Made by a program: the position numbers and the translations under genes. Of a DNA stretch of 34,492 nucleotides, positions 33,560-34,492 are shown piece by piece. The notes below the pieces were generated by a model, which was not told where the DNA came from, made no database searches, and worked only from the letters and a program-made list of their open reading frames with translations. Position 1 is the stretch's first letter. Each line of letters begins with the position of its first letter. The stretch spans positions 1 through 34,492 of the forward strand of contig CALDUB010000303.1 in the NCBI GenBank assembly GCA_937923465.1, written 5' to 3'. The DNA is from an uncultured Saprospiraceae bacterium (GTDB lineage Bacteria > Bacteroidota > Bacteroidia > Chitinophagales > Saprospiraceae).

Positions 33560-34492
33560 ATGAGTTACGAAAAACACAAAACTAAATTTTTCAATGAATA
33601 TCCTGCGATTATTGATTTGGCAAAAAAAGCCAAACGTAGAATACCGCACGTCGCTTGGGAATATTTAGAAACAGGAACGGGTACAGAAAGTCTGATAAAA
33701 AGGAATATAGAAGCCTTTGAGAAGATTACTTTCCAGCCTCAGTTTTGCAAAGGTCAATTAGAAGCAAATATTCAAACTACGTTTTTAGGACAGCAATTCA
33801 ACGCTCCTTTTGGAATTGCTCCTGTTGGATTGACGGGCTTGATGTGGCCAAGGGCAGAAGTCATTTTAGCAAAGACTGCTAATAAATATCAAATTCCTTT
33901 TACACTCAGTACTGTTGCAACTGAAACACCAGAAGCCCTAGCGCCCCACATCGGAAATATGGGCTGGTTTCAATTGTATCCTCCCAGAGAAAAAGAATTA
34001 CGACAAAAGATACTAAAACGGGCAAAAGACGCAGGATTTCACACGCTCGTAGTGACTGCTGATGTACCTATGGCAAGTAAACGGGAACGCGCCAAACGAG
34101 CAGGTCTAAAAATGCCTCCTAAGATTACGCCTAAAATGATATGGGAGGGCGTGACGCACCCCGCTTGGACAGTTAAGACCTTGAAAAGAGGATTGCCTGC
34201 TTTGCGTACGATTGAGTCATATGCGTCTTATAAAAGTATGAAATTTGTTAGTGGTTTCGTTGGTAATCGTCTAGGAGGTACATTGAGTTGGGAATATTGT
34301 CAAGAACTACAGAAGGAATGGGACGGTCCGATTATTTTGAAAGGTGTATTACATCCGAAAGATGCAGAAAAAGCTATCGAGATTGGTTTAGACGGGATTG
34401 TTGTTTCTAATCATGGTGGTAGGCAATTTGACGGTGCACTAGCGTCTATTGATGCGCTTCCTGAAATCGTAAAGGTAGCCAAAGGTAAAACA
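33560..34492 (+). CDS. lldD: FMN-dependent alpha-hydroxy-acid dehydrogenase (L-lactate dehydrogenase type), 3' end cut by the window
   Basis: The first 311 residues are present and the frame is open to the window edge; full-length family members have about 370-390. Family hallmarks are in order: FGIAPVGLTGLMWP (FMN loop), FQLYPPREKE, VVTADVPMASKRERAKRAG, IILKGVLHPKDAEKAIEIGLDGIVVSNHGGRQFDG. The lysine of LKGV contacts FMN and the histidine of SNHGGRQ is the catalytic base. The enzyme oxidises L-lactate or a similar 2-hydroxy acid to the 2-oxo acid, usually at the inner face of the cytoplasmic membrane. No SD site is seen; the start is chosen from the N-terminus MSYEKHKTKFF and the promoter distance. 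Distinguishing lactate dehydrogenase from other hydroxy-acid oxidases needs the missing part, so the symbol is provisional. Confidence 0.9.
   Translation, partial: MSYEKHKTKFFNEYPAIIDLAKKAKRRIPHVAWEYLETGTGTESLIKRNIEAFEKITFQPQFCKGQLEANIQTTFLGQQFNAPFGIAPVGLTGLMWPRAEVILAKTANKYQIPFTLSTVATETPEALAPHIGNMGWFQLYPPREKELRQKILKRAKDAGFHTLVVTADVPMASKRERAKRAGLKMPPKITPKMIWEGVTHPAWTVKTLKRGLPALRTIESYASYKSMKFVSGFVGNRLGGTLSWEYCQELQKEWDGPIILKGVLHPKDAEKAIEIGLDGIVVSNHGGRQFDGALASIDALPEIVKVAKGKT

Overview
The window looks like chromosomal DNA of a marine or activated-sludge type Bacteroidota, most likely in or near the Saprospiria. I infer this from the AT-rich composition, several very large secreted proteins with type IX secretion system (T9SS) C-terminal sorting domains of both type A and type B, a PorP/SprF family protein, promoters of the Bacteroidetes sigma type (TAnnTTTG -7 box), and translation starts that mostly lack a Shine-Dalgarno sequence. 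No phage, plasmid, insertion sequence transposase or CRISPR array is visible.

Left part (1-5200): an HscA-type Hsp70 chaperone on the minus strand; a small thioredoxin-fold protein that has lost its CXXC motif, with an Fnr-type palindrome at its promoter; and, converging with it by four bases, a FadJ/FadB-type bifunctional fatty acid oxidation protein. Three hairpins follow, which close the next transcript.

Centre (5176-20125): a 10.6-kb gene for a 3,527-residue secreted multidomain protein with cohesin-like, dockerin-like, lamin-tail, Calx-beta and HYR-like modules and a type A sorting domain; tRNA-Arg(CCG); the inner-membrane peptidase SppA; a 267-bp imperfect palindrome; and a PAP2 lipid phosphatase.

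Right-centre (20395-31129): a 1,527-residue type B T9SS substrate; a lipoprotein with a SAM-methyltransferase domain; a two-gene operon joining a small SprB-like type B substrate to a PorP/SprF barrel fused to thrombospondin type 3 repeats and an OmpA domain; and a repeat protein with six 37-residue units. The small type B substrate plus PorP/SprF protein fits the substrate/partner pairing known from gliding Bacteroidota.

Right end (31130-34492): a 2.2-kb region with no normal protein gene but full of structure: two hairpin elements, a 22-bp tandem repeat, and an array of six copies of the 16-mer ATGTTCATGGGATTAT. Four or five copies lead straight into terminator-like hairpins, and several copies end very short reading frames in MFMGL. 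This array is the most unusual item here. It could be a family of tandem small RNAs, a set of micro-ORF/attenuator units, or both. Ten bases of the repeat are complementary to the start-codon region of the giant T9SS gene in the same window. tRNA-Val(GAC) and the start of an FMN-dependent alpha-hydroxy-acid dehydrogenase gene close the window.
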